Source: Polyodon spathula
Taxonomy: Eukaryota > Chordata > Actinopteri > Acipenseriformes > Polyodontidae
Length of the DNA stretch: 64,000 nucleotides
Direction of reading: 5' to 3'
NCBI RefSeq assembly: GCF_017654505.1
Contig: NC_054548.1
Coordinates: 22,223,447 to 22,287,446 of the forward strand
Below the pieces are notes generated by a model. It searched no databases, was not told the origin of the DNA, and saw only the letters and a list, made by a program, of their open reading frames with translations. Positions within the stretch are counted from its first letter, which is position 1. Every line of letters starts with the position of its first letter. A program made the translations under genes and the position numbers. Below, piece by piece: positions 21,777 to 34,500 of this stretch.

Positions 21777-22918
21777 CTAAATTGAAACATATTTTTTAGA
21801 AATCTTTACTGCAATCACATTTTAAGTCAAGTTACCACTGTTGTAATGAAATGGTTTTACAGGGAAGCATAGAAAACTTTCATGTGTTAGGAAAGAAGAA
21901 TCTGTTCAAAACTTTGTGGCTTCAAAAAAGAGAGACTTATCAAGTACTTTGAGTTTCGTGAAGTAAGTAATAGTATTCATTAGATGCATAGGACATGGGA
22001 AGACGGTAACTTTATCACACATTGTTCACAAGAAACAGGGTTAACAGTCAATGTTAAAATGTAATTGTATTGGTTTAGCTATTACCCATTTTTGGTGTAA
22101 CCAGTTAGCAATAGAGCTATCACTGATAATACTGGATGTTTTACTTAAATGACACAGATTTAAGATCTGTTGCCCTTTCAAGGTTACTTCATACTTAAAT
22201 CATATGAGTGAAATTCTTAATTTCTGTGGTAGTGCAACTGTCTGGCAATCTAAGGGTGACTAATTGCCAGAGTTTTATTTTTCTGAAACAAGAGTGAGAT
22301 GTCAACCAGCCTTGAGAATCCTCAATATCTGGAGAAATTAATTTTTCAAACACTACTCACCAGCAATTATAAAAGCTGCAAATGCCATCTGGAAAATACT
22401 ATAGATTAGTGGGAAGCTGAACATCACTTCCAACTCTTCAGGACTAAAGGATAGCTGGATAATGGTGCTACATAACTGAGAATTCTGGAAACCAGTCTCT
22501 ATGGCTATGGTACGACATCTGCAAAAAAAAAAAAAAAATGTAGCCAACATTAATATCACTATTTATAACTACTGCAACATCTAGTCATTTAATAATAGCA
22601 AGTTGTACTAAAATATGATAACTGAAACTGTTGTATCGGAAATACATTTCAGGGAATTTAACTTTTCTGGTGAGCTAATCAGTAATTCATAAAATAAAAT
22701 GCATATGAATACTAAATGTGCCAGTGTGATGGTTCTGGTTTAGGCTGTGAGGTATGTTAAGGAAGTGTTAACTACTTTATATTGAACCTGCAAATAAAAT
22801 ATACCTTGTTTTGTCAAAAACATTTTGAGTGATTCTAAATTCTAAATGAACCTAAATTGTAATACTTAGAATTGTATCACCAGTTCAAGATCGTAGCGTA
22901 CATATCGCTTTCTGAGAG

Positions 22919-22951
<33 letters not shown>

Positions 22952-24039
22952 ATTGTAACTAACATTTTGGTTTTGAGCATAAAAACATTGAAAATTTTTA
23001 TCAGCCATCAGATTTGATAACGATAATTGATTATTTATTTATTTTTTTTCCATTTAATAGCAGTTTCTGATGAAACCAGCTTTACCTGTAGTATGGCTGT
23101 CCAACTAATCTTGCCAGAAAGAATCCAAAAGCGAATCCAACAGCTGGATATATTACTCCAATAATCCATAGTGTAGGAGAAATGACCCAGGAAGACTGAT
23201 ACAACACCCCTCCAACTACAGCAATGCCTGCTATCAATATTGCCCCAGATATAGAACCAACCTGTGGAAAACAAACAAAAAAAGTTAATTGTAGCACACA
23301 TGTTGGCATGTTTTATGTGTTTTTTTACTGCCTCCCTGTTTTCAAAGCAGTATGAATCTTGCTTTGACTTTTTGGATATAAATTGAACTCCCAAACTAGT
23401 GCAGTGTACTTCCTATAGAGAACATAGTTTGTGCAATGCTTGAAAAAAAAAAAAAAAAAGAACTGCAGTGCAAATTGCATATTCTCACTTACCTTAAGTA
23501 TGGTCTTTGCCTTTTTTGGCCACTTGTGCTTCACATAAATTCCTAATCCGACTGGAATAAGGAGGGTAACTAATGTAATACCTACAAAATGAAGAGTAAC
23601 ACCACTGAATTGACTAAAGTTTCCAACAGAACTAGTTTAAAAATTGGAATAGTGCATGGTTTAAACTATTGTTCGACTTTATATTGTATATTAAAAAAAA
23701 TATTGCAGCCAAAGACTTTAGTTTGCATGTTACATATATGGTACAGTATTATCCACGCCATTAGAGGTGGAAAGACTTAAGTCTTAATACCATTTTTGAA
23801 TGTAAATTGTAATCATTTATTTTATAACTTACCTATGCTGTCATAAGGTATTTGGATTGCATCTGTATCAGTCCACATTTTAGTGTAGATAAAAAGACAT
23901 AACGGCATCATCCCCATTGCCAGAATTGTAGAACATGCTGTCATGCTTATACTGTAACAATATAAAGAAACAGAAATAGTGTTACAACTGTCTCAATAGA
24001 AAAAATATATATATATATATATATATATATCTATATAAT

Positions 24040-24079
<40 letters not shown>

Positions 24080-24460
24080 TATCTATATATATATATATAT
24101 ATATGGTATATTTTTATTAAGTCAATTTAATTAACCAAATTTAATCACAGATGTGTCAAACATACTGTAAGCTTTGAATTAAAAGTGTATCAAACTCTCA
24201 GACAAGGCTTACATATAGCTAGTTCTAATCCGGATGAATTCAACACATGCCCTGGACTGTATCACAGGTCATAACATTGGGTTGTGTGTGCAAAAGTGGT
24301 AGATGACTGGTTGAATTATATGACATTCATATAGTAGATAGTGAGGAGACATGGGGGAGCAGAGGGAAGCAATTTAAATGTGTTTCTTTCTGAAAGAGAT
24401 GAGATGGGGGTTTTGGGGGTTACGTGATGTTCTGCACGTAGGCTTGAAATGTTAATGTTA

Positions 24461-24509
<49 letters not shown>

Positions 24510-25197
24510 TGTATGTTGCTGTGACTCTGTGCTCAGACATACCATCTCGCTCACACAAATGTATCTCTGATGCGAGATTAGGGCTCAGAAACAAAACATC
24601 TACACAAATGTCAGCTCAGACAAACCATCTCAGACGTTTTAACACCATTTTAACAAGCCCTAGTTTATGACAATTTAGACAGACAATATGCTTATAACTA
24701 TATGTAGAATACTATATTTACAGCAGCATTTGGGATTTTCTGGGACTATGCAGGTAGGAATTGCACAGCTGACCCCAAAATGGCATGCACAGAAATTCAT
24801 AATAAAAGTGTTAAAAAGTGATATTTGCTTACCTGAGATCCATATCTCCATCCACCCAATATGAAATAATGTTGGACCCTGTTCCACCAGGACAGCAACC
24901 CATTATCATAACTGCTATTGCTTGAATCGGCTGAACTTGGAAGGCAAGTGACAACAGAAAGGCTGCAAGAGGCATAATGCCAAATTGGCACAGGAACCCT
25001 ACAAAGATACCCCACGGTCTCTTGATATGTCCCCATAGCTTTGTTGCCTCCACAGTACAGCCCATAGAGAACATCACCATGGCCAGCAAAATTGTTAACA
25101 CGGTACTTAAAGCCAAGCTCAGAATATTGTTATAATTACTGATTGGTACCAAGCAAGATGTTCCGTTGCACACTGTGGCATTTACAGAGCACATCAT
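21634..25197 (-). CDS. SLC10A2: SLC10A2 (ASBT), apical sodium/bile acid cotransporter, six exons, complete
   Basis: The exons in order are 25197-24833, 23951-23833, 23581-23493, 23261-23086, 22518-22361 and 21776-21634. All have GT-AG introns and the joined frame is 1050 bases, 349 residues against 348 in human. The protein brings conjugated bile acids into ileal and renal epithelial cells with sodium. The N-terminus has two glycosylation sequons (NAT, NGT). Then come repeated hydrophobic helices and the family hallmarks [30 protein letters not shown] and WVDGDMDLS, which form the core and sodium-site region. Later come [29 protein letters not shown] and the LSFSPEEL loop, then a polar cytoplasmic tail rich in acidic residues. 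No stop or shift interrupts it. SLC10A1 is less likely because the sequence follows ASBT closely. An alternative upstream in-frame ATG at 25350 would add 51 residues, including a leucine run. Confidence 0.95.
22361..22518 (-). CDS. SLC10A2: SLC10A2 exon 5
   Basis: A 158-base exon holds [20 protein letters not shown], the conserved sodium-site helix region, and the SFSPEELEV loop, and ends in the last transmembrane helix. Confidence 0.93.
22919..22950. repeat. Poly(A) tract in SLC10A2 intron 4
   Basis: About 31 consecutive A residues on the + strand, so a T tract in the transcript sense. Confidence 0.9.
23086..23261 (-). CDS. SLC10A2: SLC10A2 exon 4
   Basis: A 176-base exon encodes [20 protein letters not shown], then two further hydrophobic stretches, and ends GQPYYR across the junction. 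Confidence 0.93.
23493..23581 (-). CDS. SLC10A2: SLC10A2 exon 3
   Basis: An 89-base exon encodes [20 protein letters not shown] and then [10 protein letters not shown]: a transmembrane helix followed by a basic loop. Confidence 0.92.
23833..23951 (-). CDS. SLC10A2: SLC10A2 exon 2
   Basis: A 119-base exon completes the serine codon and reads [20 protein letters not shown], then the IYTKMW and IPYDSI segment. The size matches the human exon as I remember it. Confidence 0.92.
24003..24106. repeat. (TA)n-rich tract in SLC10A2 intron 1
   Basis: Interrupted TA array with TATCTATATA variants, about 50 bases upstream of exon 2 on the coding strand. Confidence 0.9.
24463..24508. repeat. (TA)n microsatellite in SLC10A2 intron 1
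   Basis: About 20 TA units. Confidence 0.9.
24833..25197 (-). CDS. SLC10A2: SLC10A2 exon 1 (coding part)
   Basis: Two adjacent ATGs (25197 and 25194) start the frame [13 protein letters not shown], which aligns with the human start region DNATVCSG. The exon ends ...GDMDL plus two bases before GTAAGC. The start at 25197 is chosen because upstream codons are a (TTA)n microsatellite. Confidence 0.9.
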
Positions 25198-25206
25198 TTT
25201 TGCTGT

Positions 25207-25207
25207 A

Positions 25208-25279
<72 letters not shown>

Positions 25280-25280
25280 T
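25207..25280. repeat. (AAT)n / (TTA)n microsatellite in SLC10A2 5' region
   Basis: About 24 uninterrupted triplets end about 10 bases upstream of the SLC10A2 start codon. On the - strand they read TTA leucine codons in the same frame as the protein. Confidence 0.95.
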
Positions 25281-25393
25281 CTTCACTGGCTTGCAGACTG
25301 AAGTTATCCGATATGAGTGGAACGATGGAAGTTGTGACTCTTCTGCCCAAAAATGAAAATGTTAATCTGCACCTTCTGTTCCCAGCCTTTTAA

Positions 25394-26499
25394 ACAGTTG
25401 AAGACAATTAAAAAAAGCAATGAACTTTTTTTTTTTTATGAGTTCACCCTCAGAAATGTGACAAAATGAATGTCATTGTTTAAACTTCAAGAAATGAATC
25501 ATAAAGTTACATAAATGTCATTGCCAATTATTTTATTGTACATGACCTTATATTTTATTGTGTCATTACAGGTACTGAATTGTATCACAGGTTAAAATTA
25601 TTTAAACACAGCAAAGACTGCATAGGATATAGATAATACTAGGTGTGTCATAAAAGTCCAGTATTTCCTTGTACATGCATGTGTTGAGAAGGAAAGATGA
25701 AGAGGATGGAATCTAAAAGGTTCTCATGATTTCTGCTTGGAATGTTATTGACCCCTGTTGTAATGTTTTCCACACACAGCACCATTTACTGTAGATTCCT
25801 TTTGGTACATTTAGACAACTGTATTACTTCAAAATGATCTTCTAACTAGACAATGACAACTTACTATTATGTATAGTCCATTGTCAAGTTGAACAGTGTT
25901 ATACTACTGTATGTATAATTTATGTGAATGATACAATAATTATTTGTTTGCTCGTTGGTTGCAGCCTTGTACTAAACTATTGCATTTTTTTAAGGATACA
26001 TTAATAGTAAATATGATTAAAGGTTAAGACAATATACAGTAAGTAACATATAACACTATCGCCTATTGTGCTGCAGTGTAACCCATTCAACTTCTTCTGT
26101 CAGGTCGGAGACCTCTTTATTTTGCTGTGTTGTTATGTTTAGTGATGTTAATAATGAGATTAATAAAACATCCCTGTGGGAAAACAACTGCAGGAGTTAA
26201 AGGGAAGCAGTAATTAGACAGTTTAGATTAATAAAATAGATCCCTTTGTAATATATACTCTTCTCCAATCAGTCTCCATTGAGCTTCTTCCTACTGAATC
26301 AGCCATTTACTCTTTAGATTGCATTAGAAAAGCTGCTGTGCTATACTTCTTGAATGACTATCCATGCATTATTCTGCATGTCTCAGCATCTTTATCTACA
26401 GCTTTTGCATTTTTATCCAGTATTTCACCTATGCAGGTTTTTTGATAATTGCTAGCACATCCTTGTAAAGATCATGCTGATTGAATTTATATGGTATCT
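25394..26499. other. SLC10A2 upstream region, no gene seen
   Basis: This should contain the SLC10A2 5' UTR and promoter. No TATA box or recognisable HNF1-type site could be fixed with confidence. No repeats were identified. Confidence 0.4.
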
Positions 26500-27785
<1,286 letters not shown>

Positions 27786-28470
27786 TTCTATACTTACTGT
27801 ATACATCGTGATAATTGTGGTAGGCCCAGGATTGACAGTAATAGAGATTTAAGTTTTTCTGTTTTAACTAAACCACACACAATGCCAAGTTGAGCATCAC
27901 TAGATTGTTCTCTTTGCATTGTCATTTAACTGGGGATACTTGTATGATTCACCTTTTTTTTTTGGTTTATGATCTAAAGTTGTACCAGTGCTTCATAAAC
28001 CACATTTTAAGTCATTGTCTATTTGCGATCTAAAAAGGTTATCAATCCACGACATACTGTACCCTACAAGGAATGGCTGAGGGAAACAGCCTACGGTGTG
28101 ACTCTGTATGACCTTTTGGACATCCAGGATGTGCCTCAAAAGTTCTCCCTGCTTTGCCTTGTCAATTTTGGTAATCACAAGCTGTAGAAAGTAAACCAAT
28201 TGTGTACACTCCATAAGGGAATCCTGACTGTATGATGAATTATACAAAACTCTGCTTGAACACACATTCATCATTGCTGTGTAAACAGCGAATCACTTTG
28301 TATGTATTTCATATGAAAGAACTGACAATGTCAGCCACACTAAGGAGCAACACTTGAGTGCTAAGACTCTTTTAATTGTCTAGGCGACACTGTAGTTTAT
28401 CCTGCCATTCATAATTAAAAACACAAACCATAGTCACTACACAACTTCCCACGCATTTAGTCTTTTTATG
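27786..28470. other. Non-coding spacer
   Basis: A 93-codon open frame at 28274-27993 (-) has no recognisable family. It lies just beyond the last readable BEL/Pao codons and may be unrelated. Confidence 0.35.
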
Positions 28471-28665
28471 CCGAAATGATAAATATCAGCACTTGGAATG
28501 TGAAGGTGTCGGTTTTTAGGTCCCAGCTCAGTCCTAGGCCGAGGTTCAGATCTTTAAAATCCTTCGCCTGGTCTTTGTAAGGGAATGCCTTCATCACCTC
28601 CACACTGTTGGAGGCTATTTTGTGCAGTCTTAGGTTGGAGTTGACTGGCAGTGATTGGGCCCTTT

Positions 28666-29337
28666 TTAGTAGACTGTAGGCAGTAATTTGAGCCCGTCAT
28701 CCACGTAGAAGTCCCTCTCTATGAAGTGTCTGGTGTCAGCACCGTGGTCTCGCTCTCCTTCTTGTACTATACGTTTGAGACCGTAGATGGTGACTGCTGG
28801 AGATGGGCTGTTGCCGAAGACGTGTTTCTTCATTCTGTACTCAACCACGTCCTTGTTGATGTTATTGTCATGGTACTACAGGAACTGTAGGAAGTTTCTA
28901 TCTTCTTCTCTGACACTGAAGCAGTAGAACATCTGTATGTTGGCTGTGATAGCTACTGGTTCTTTCCTGAAGTAAGTAAGCACACCTAGGAGGCTGTTGT
29001 TAAGGTCGGGACCTGATAGCAGACCATCATTTAGCGAGGTGCCATGCAGTTGTGTGCTGGAGTCAAATACCACTCTGATTTGGCCAGGTTTCTGTGGGTG
29101 ATAAACGCCAAACGTTGGAAGATACCAGCATTCCTCACCTTCTTTTAGAGGGGGTGCTAGCTTTGCATGATGGTTAATGAACATGTCCTGCATGACGTTG
29201 ATGAAGTGACCTTTCATTTCAAGTTTCTTCTTCATTGTGTGGCGCAGTGAGACGACTAAGGGCCTACTCTTTGTTGTTTGGTAGGCGGTGCCTAGGAGTG
29301 CTGAATGGGAGAGGGGTGACCCAGCTGTTGGCGTCAT
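28666..29337 (-). pseudogene. BEL/Pao reverse transcriptase fragment
   Basis: Two frames joined by a shift near 28860 cover the fingers and palm of a Pao-type reverse transcriptase. Visible are the VFDSS block, the SLNDGLLSGPDL block, an aspartate-lacking ANIQMF stretch where most relatives have ADIxQMF, and the YVDD box at 28720-28700. The changed first catalytic block, missing the first aspartate, would inactivate it. Confidence 0.8.
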
Positions 29338-29628
29338 CCTTCCGGAACTCTCTCTCCATCATCTTTAAGAAGACTTAATCTTCTATGGAGTTGGCTAGTT
29401 TGTCGTCGTCTCTTGTCCGGAGAAAGACTGTATGTCCCAAGCTGTCTCGATCAACTGTATCTTTGGAGCTGTCGACGATGATATTTGGTCACAGGGTTTT
29501 TTTGGCTAATGTTATTGTCTACTTTTTCCCTCACCTGCATGTGGTTGGGGCATGGACTGAAAAATGAGGGGCATCCGTTCTCTAGAATACTGGTGGTGAA
29601 AGTTTTCACTGTTGACGGCTTGTGAGCG

Positions 29629-30204
29629 TTACCCAGGCAGCATACTACGACCCACCCAAGGTTGAGTCTCTACGTAGGGAACATTGTGAGGCCCATTGAT
29701 CTGATTATGCACCTTGTGAACCCTTAAGATGTCTCTGCCCAGCAGGAGAAGAATATGCGCTTGGGGGTCTAATTCTGCGATCTGGTCTGCTACACACTTC
29801 AGGTGTGAGTGGTGATGAGCTGTAGCAGGTGTTAGTATTTCTGCCCTGTTGTTAAGCATCTCATTACACTCAATGAGGGTTGGGAGTGCTAGACTTATAT
29901 TCCCATCACTTGCCTCCACTTGGCAGCCGTTAGCTCTTCTCCCCGCCGTCTCCACTACTCCTGCACATGTTCTTAGCGAGTATGGAGAGGCGTTCCCTTG
30001 GATGTTGAACAGCTTGAAGAACTCTGACTTAGCCAATGACCTGTTGCTTTGGTCGTCGATGATGGTGTATATCTTCACCACTTTTCTGGGTTGACCTTTA
30101 GGGTATACCTTTACTAGGTATATTTTTGAGCAGGATCTTGTGCTAAAGCCTGCACCGCAGACTGATGTGCATTGAGATGTGACTGCAGGTGTTGAAGTAC
30201 TCAC
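29629..30204 (-). pseudogene. BEL/Pao aspartic protease (A17) fragment
   Basis: The frame has the IDDQSN active-site loop followed by a hydrophobic-polar alternating domain and LLLGRDI, the conserved second block of retropepsin-like enzymes. It runs into a stop 575 bases on, without joining the reverse transcriptase frame. Confidence 0.8.
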
Positions 30205-30252
30205 GTTTCGTTCTCCACTGTGATCTGAAGCAGGGGAGTGGGCTCCTGCAGT

Positions 30253-30744
30253 CTAAGGTGCTGGGCCTGGGTGGAGAAGAGTATTGTGGCTGCTGCTCTC
30301 ACACTCTGTGCATTTAACTACAGACCTATAGTCTCTTGCTAGATGGGTGGAAGAGGTACAGCACTTGAAGCAAACACCATTCTCCTTGAGGTAGGCTTTA
30401 CGTTCATCTAAAGGCTTTTCTCTGAAGCTCCGACATTTTCTGAGCGGTTGGGGTTTGTTGTGGATGGAACACTGACTGTCAAGGTCCTCCACTTTACTGT
30501 GCATCCCGTCGTCTGCGTGAGTGCGAAGTTGAGGACACTTAAGACTTGTGCACAGAGACAGGGGCTCTTGAATAGCTGTACCTATTAGTCGGTTTCTCTG
30601 AGTTGGACAGGCTGGCACTGGGTGTAGAGAGGACAAAGCTTGGGTCATTTCTTGTCCTTGCTTCGCGGCAGATGAAGCTGGCAAAGAAGGAGAAGGGAGG
30701 AAAGGGGACATTGTGATCTTTTTGTACCTTGATCCTTGTGACAT
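30253..30744 (-). pseudogene. BEL/Pao gag-like fragment with degraded zinc knuckles
   Basis: The C-terminal part contains CFKCCTSSTHLARDY, where the CX2CX4HX4C knuckle has tyrosine in place of the last cysteine, followed by KCTECESSSHNTLLHPGP. The preceding ENGVCFKC context is typical of the BEL/Pao gag end. Confidence 0.75.
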
Positions 30745-30887
30745 CTACTTCTTCTGGAGGTTGAATGGTAGCTTCTCCAAAATGGGATTGATTCCCCATG
30801 CTGAGTCCAGGTAGGAGAGGCTTGGTAGGCCTCCATCCTCTTTCACTGACTGTAGCTCCATGAGCAGGTCTCCTAGCTCTCTCAGCT

Positions 30888-31003
30888 TTAGATGGTCTCT
30901 ATTGGCATAGGGAAGCTCTCTTTCCTCTTGTACAGGACAGCTTCAGATGGTCTCTATTGGCGATTTTAGGGAAGCTCTCTATCCTCTTGTACAGGGCAGC
31001 TTC
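30888..31003 (-). repeat. Short tandem duplication in the gag region
   Basis: The phrase AGATGGTCTCTATTGGC ... AGGGAAGCTCTC ... CCTCTTGTACAGG is present twice in a row, the second copy with a few extra bases (GATTTTA). It interrupts the gag frame. Confidence 0.85.
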
Positions 31004-31560
31004 GACAACCTCTGGTGAACCGAAGCACTCCTCTAGCCTTATCCAGACCATCTTCAGCCCTTTGGTGGGGTGGTTTATGTGTACAATTCTGAGCCGCCTT
31101 ACATGTTCAGAAGACTTGCTGCCCAGCCACTAAGCTTGTAGGTCCAGCTCCTGACTGGCTGTCAGCTCCAACCCTCTGATGGCATTGATGAACGAAGACT
31201 TCCACGACCTGTAGCTCTTCGGAACGTCATTGAAGTGGGAAAGGTCTGTGTTAACTAACTCTCAACGTGCCAGGTACTTGATGAAGTTAATCACTCCTGG
31301 TGCTTCATGCTGATGGGCTTGTGGTGTTGTGTTGCTAAGGGGGATGTGAAAATATGTTTCCGGATAGAAATACTCTGCCATTCTCTCATCGCTCCGGCGT
31401 GCATCATTCTGTTCTTCTTTGAAGCTGTGGGTGTGCAGGATAGTGTCTTCTTGACACCTCTGATGTGACAGGTTCAGGTCTGGAAATGTGTGTCACCTTG
31501 ATTCTGATGTCCACTGCCATGTGGCAATAAAAAAGGTTGGTGTGGAACTACAATAGAGAA

Positions 31561-34500
31561 GCATACACAAATAAGAAAGTTAAATAACAGACACCTGCTA
31601 GACTAACATACATACATTTCTACATTGAAGCTAGCATAGATATAAATGAACGTCATGTGGATAAGTAACGTTAACATAACGCGTACTTACCTAGATAGAT
31701 GGTGGTGTATAAAAGAGCCATTAACCTAACTTAATGTTACACAGAATTGCGTTACATATACTCGATTTGACATAAGCTACTAATTTACCAATTAGGTAAA
31801 TTAGTAAAAAGTTTATGCTAATTAAATACTCACAGATAATGCTTAACCAAGCTATAACATAGATAGAAGTGAGATTTTGCTGCTGAGATGGCTTGTTTTG
31901 GAACTGTCAAAATGGTTACATAGCAACGATACAGTAAACAACGGTCACCTGTTCCTAGTGGCGAGGTGGCGCGAGGTAATATAATATACAACGTGCAAAT
32001 AAAAAAAAAAAGTCATAGATTAATAAACTAAATTACACAGTATAAAACCAACATAGAAAATACACAGAGCAGTCATTACCCGTGAATAATAATATTATTT
32101 TATTTTATCAGTTCATGTCATTTTGCCAGAACATGTAGACAATAATACATTTCCATAAAATGTAAAATTACATTTATTCACGTACATTTTGTAGAACCAG
32201 ACCAAACATGTACTGTAAATAGACATTTTGTAAAATTAGTAAAACGTTCTTGATAGTGTTGTAGCACTGTAATCTTTTTTTTCTTTTTTGGTGGGGGGGA
32301 GAGGGGGCATTTGTATTTGGCACCAAAGGCAGTTTAGAAAGTACATACATAAAATTAAATAAATAAATAAACAAACAGTAAACGGAAACATATGCCAATA
32401 GTAAATATAATAGATCAATATCACTATTTTATTAAGATAAATGTAAATGTTCTCCCCCCTTTTTTGACCTTATCGTGCTTTCAAAAGCCAATGTGTGCAA
32501 TGCATTACAACATTAAACAAACCACATAAATACAGTCTGTATGTGATTGCCCTCTAGTGATACAAAGAAGTATAGCAATATCATTCCGTTCTTCAAATAC
32601 ACAGTCACCTTGGGACTTTCTTAGCCATATTGAAGGGAAAAACAAAAACAAAAGAAAAAGCAATATGCTCAGGTAGACTTTACACAGTTAATTTTATTAG
32701 CAATATCTAAAGGTCTAAATGATTTTGAGTTGTAATAGAAATGTCATAGCCTGATAAACAGCATTTTGATGAGTGTGTTTATACTGCCACTATAAAGTCC
32801 CAATCCATTGGAGGGAGCCTGGTTGCTGGGTGCTGCTGTCTTGTGAGAGCTAGGGGAGGAATATTTGACTTATTTGTGTACACTGTTGGTGATAAAAAAG
32901 GCAATAATAAAACACTTACACAATTGTGTACAACAGGCACTTAGATTAATCATGCAAATATGATTACAATCTCTTATTTGCTTAACTAACACTAATTAAG
33001 TAATTATAAATTGCAGCTTGACTATTGGAGTGAGATTGAACTTTAACACATGACTTGATTACATATAACAGGAAACACCATCGACTTTTCAAATCTGGTG
33101 TTGCCTTTATGACATCTGCATAGTCCAGATTGTATAGAGTATAAAATACAAGCAAAGAACCAAAAGATCTCCAACAGAAGACAATGGGCACCAGTGATAA
33201 TATTGCTAGTTCTACAGAACAGATTTTATGCAAAGAGGCCCCCTAATGAACTGACAACTCAAGTTATTATTTTGAGTGTACATCAGTCTGGACAGGTACT
33301 GATATTTTTCAGAATCACACATGGTGTGGTGCTTTCACTGTAAATCTAAACATTAGCTTTGAAGGATAACTATTTTTAGTGTTAAACAAGTGAATGAGTT
33401 ATCCAGTTGAAAACCCTGTGAACGTGCTCAGACCTAAGCAGTACGGTTTTTTAAATAACGCCTCTGGAAAAAAATAGTTTTTCTTATTCTTTGATGTGTA
33501 GTCATAAAGTGCATAAAGACCTACTTGAACACATCATGGTTGACAGAAAGTCTTAAACAGGATATTTATTTCTTGTTAAGAGAACTGCAGCTGTTTTAGT
33601 TTGATGCCTTGATAACATTGTGAGATAGCATGCTATTATTTCTTGTTGTATGGGGTGTTAGTTGCTGCTGCTTGCAATCAGGACAGTAAAATGCAATGCA
33701 GTGTTTATTTATAATACACACTGTAGAGGCATGTGCAGAAATGGATCTCTAGTTCTTAGTTTCTTGCTGTTTTTTGTACTTTTTTATGCGTATGGGTCAT
33801 ATTGTAATTCATATGGTATTGTTTTTTTTTTTTTTTTTTTTATTATTATTGTGTTATGATGCTTTGACTATGATTTCAGGGGCTACTCTTGAGTTCCAGT
33901 TGACTGCCACAGACATCTGTATTGCAGGCTAGATCAGTCAACATGTCTTTAAATTAGGAAACACCAGCACCATTGAGTGCACTGCAGTGTATTGCCAGAA
34001 AAACAAAAGAAAATGTGGCAGATTGCTAGATAGCACTGGCTCTTACCCGGGTCTTATCTATGACAGGCAACAAGAATTTAAGTGCAGCTACTGAACTAAG
34101 GTGAAGACACTTTAACACAGATATATGGAAAAAAATACAGTATTTGACAAATTGCAATAAGAACTACTCAGAATGTTTTCTCTTGAAAGCCATGGAAACC
34201 TTAAGTCTTTGTTTTACTCTAAATATTGAAAAGCAAACTAGGTTAAAAGACAGTTTCTTTTTGTAGCCTAGAAGCAGGCGAGTGCTTGGTGATTCAGTGT
34301 GTTCCTTTCGCAGTGAGCACGCTGATGCAGCATCCTACCTTGTCACTACAATAAGGCTTTGTTCAGAAATGACAGGTTTATTTTTAAAGCTGTTCTGGCC
34401 TCAGTACACTAGTGAAGTTTTGACTGTCAGTGGTATAACACTAAAGGGACATTTCAGGATGTGGCAGAAATGTATATTTAAGATTAGTCTGGACAGAATA

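Larger units (their letters stand above)
28470..31560 (-). mobile_element. BEL/Pao LTR retrotransposon, internal region, broken
   Basis: Reading the - strand, the pieces follow in element order. A gag-like part has zinc-knuckle remnants (CFKC, then KCTEC, around 30400-30290). An aspartic protease of the A17 type follows (30204-29629), with YTIIDDQSNRSLA as the active-site region and LLLGRDIL later. Next is reverse transcriptase (29337-28876) with IRVVFDSSTQLHG and GPDLNNSLLGVLTYFRKE. It continues at 28848-28666 with VFGNSPSPAVTIYGL and the YVDD catalytic box (RDFYVDDGLKLLPTV), and about 60 more codons run to 28480. Stops and shifts separate the parts. RNase H, integrase and the downstream LTR were not found. 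A CCACA|TGGCAGTGG junction near 31520 on the - strand could mark the end of the 5' LTR and a primer-binding site. Confidence 0.9.

Noticed and set aside
25166..25393. Polyasparagine frame on the + strand
   Set aside because: It is the reverse of the SLC10A2 exon and the (AAT)n array; no independent support.
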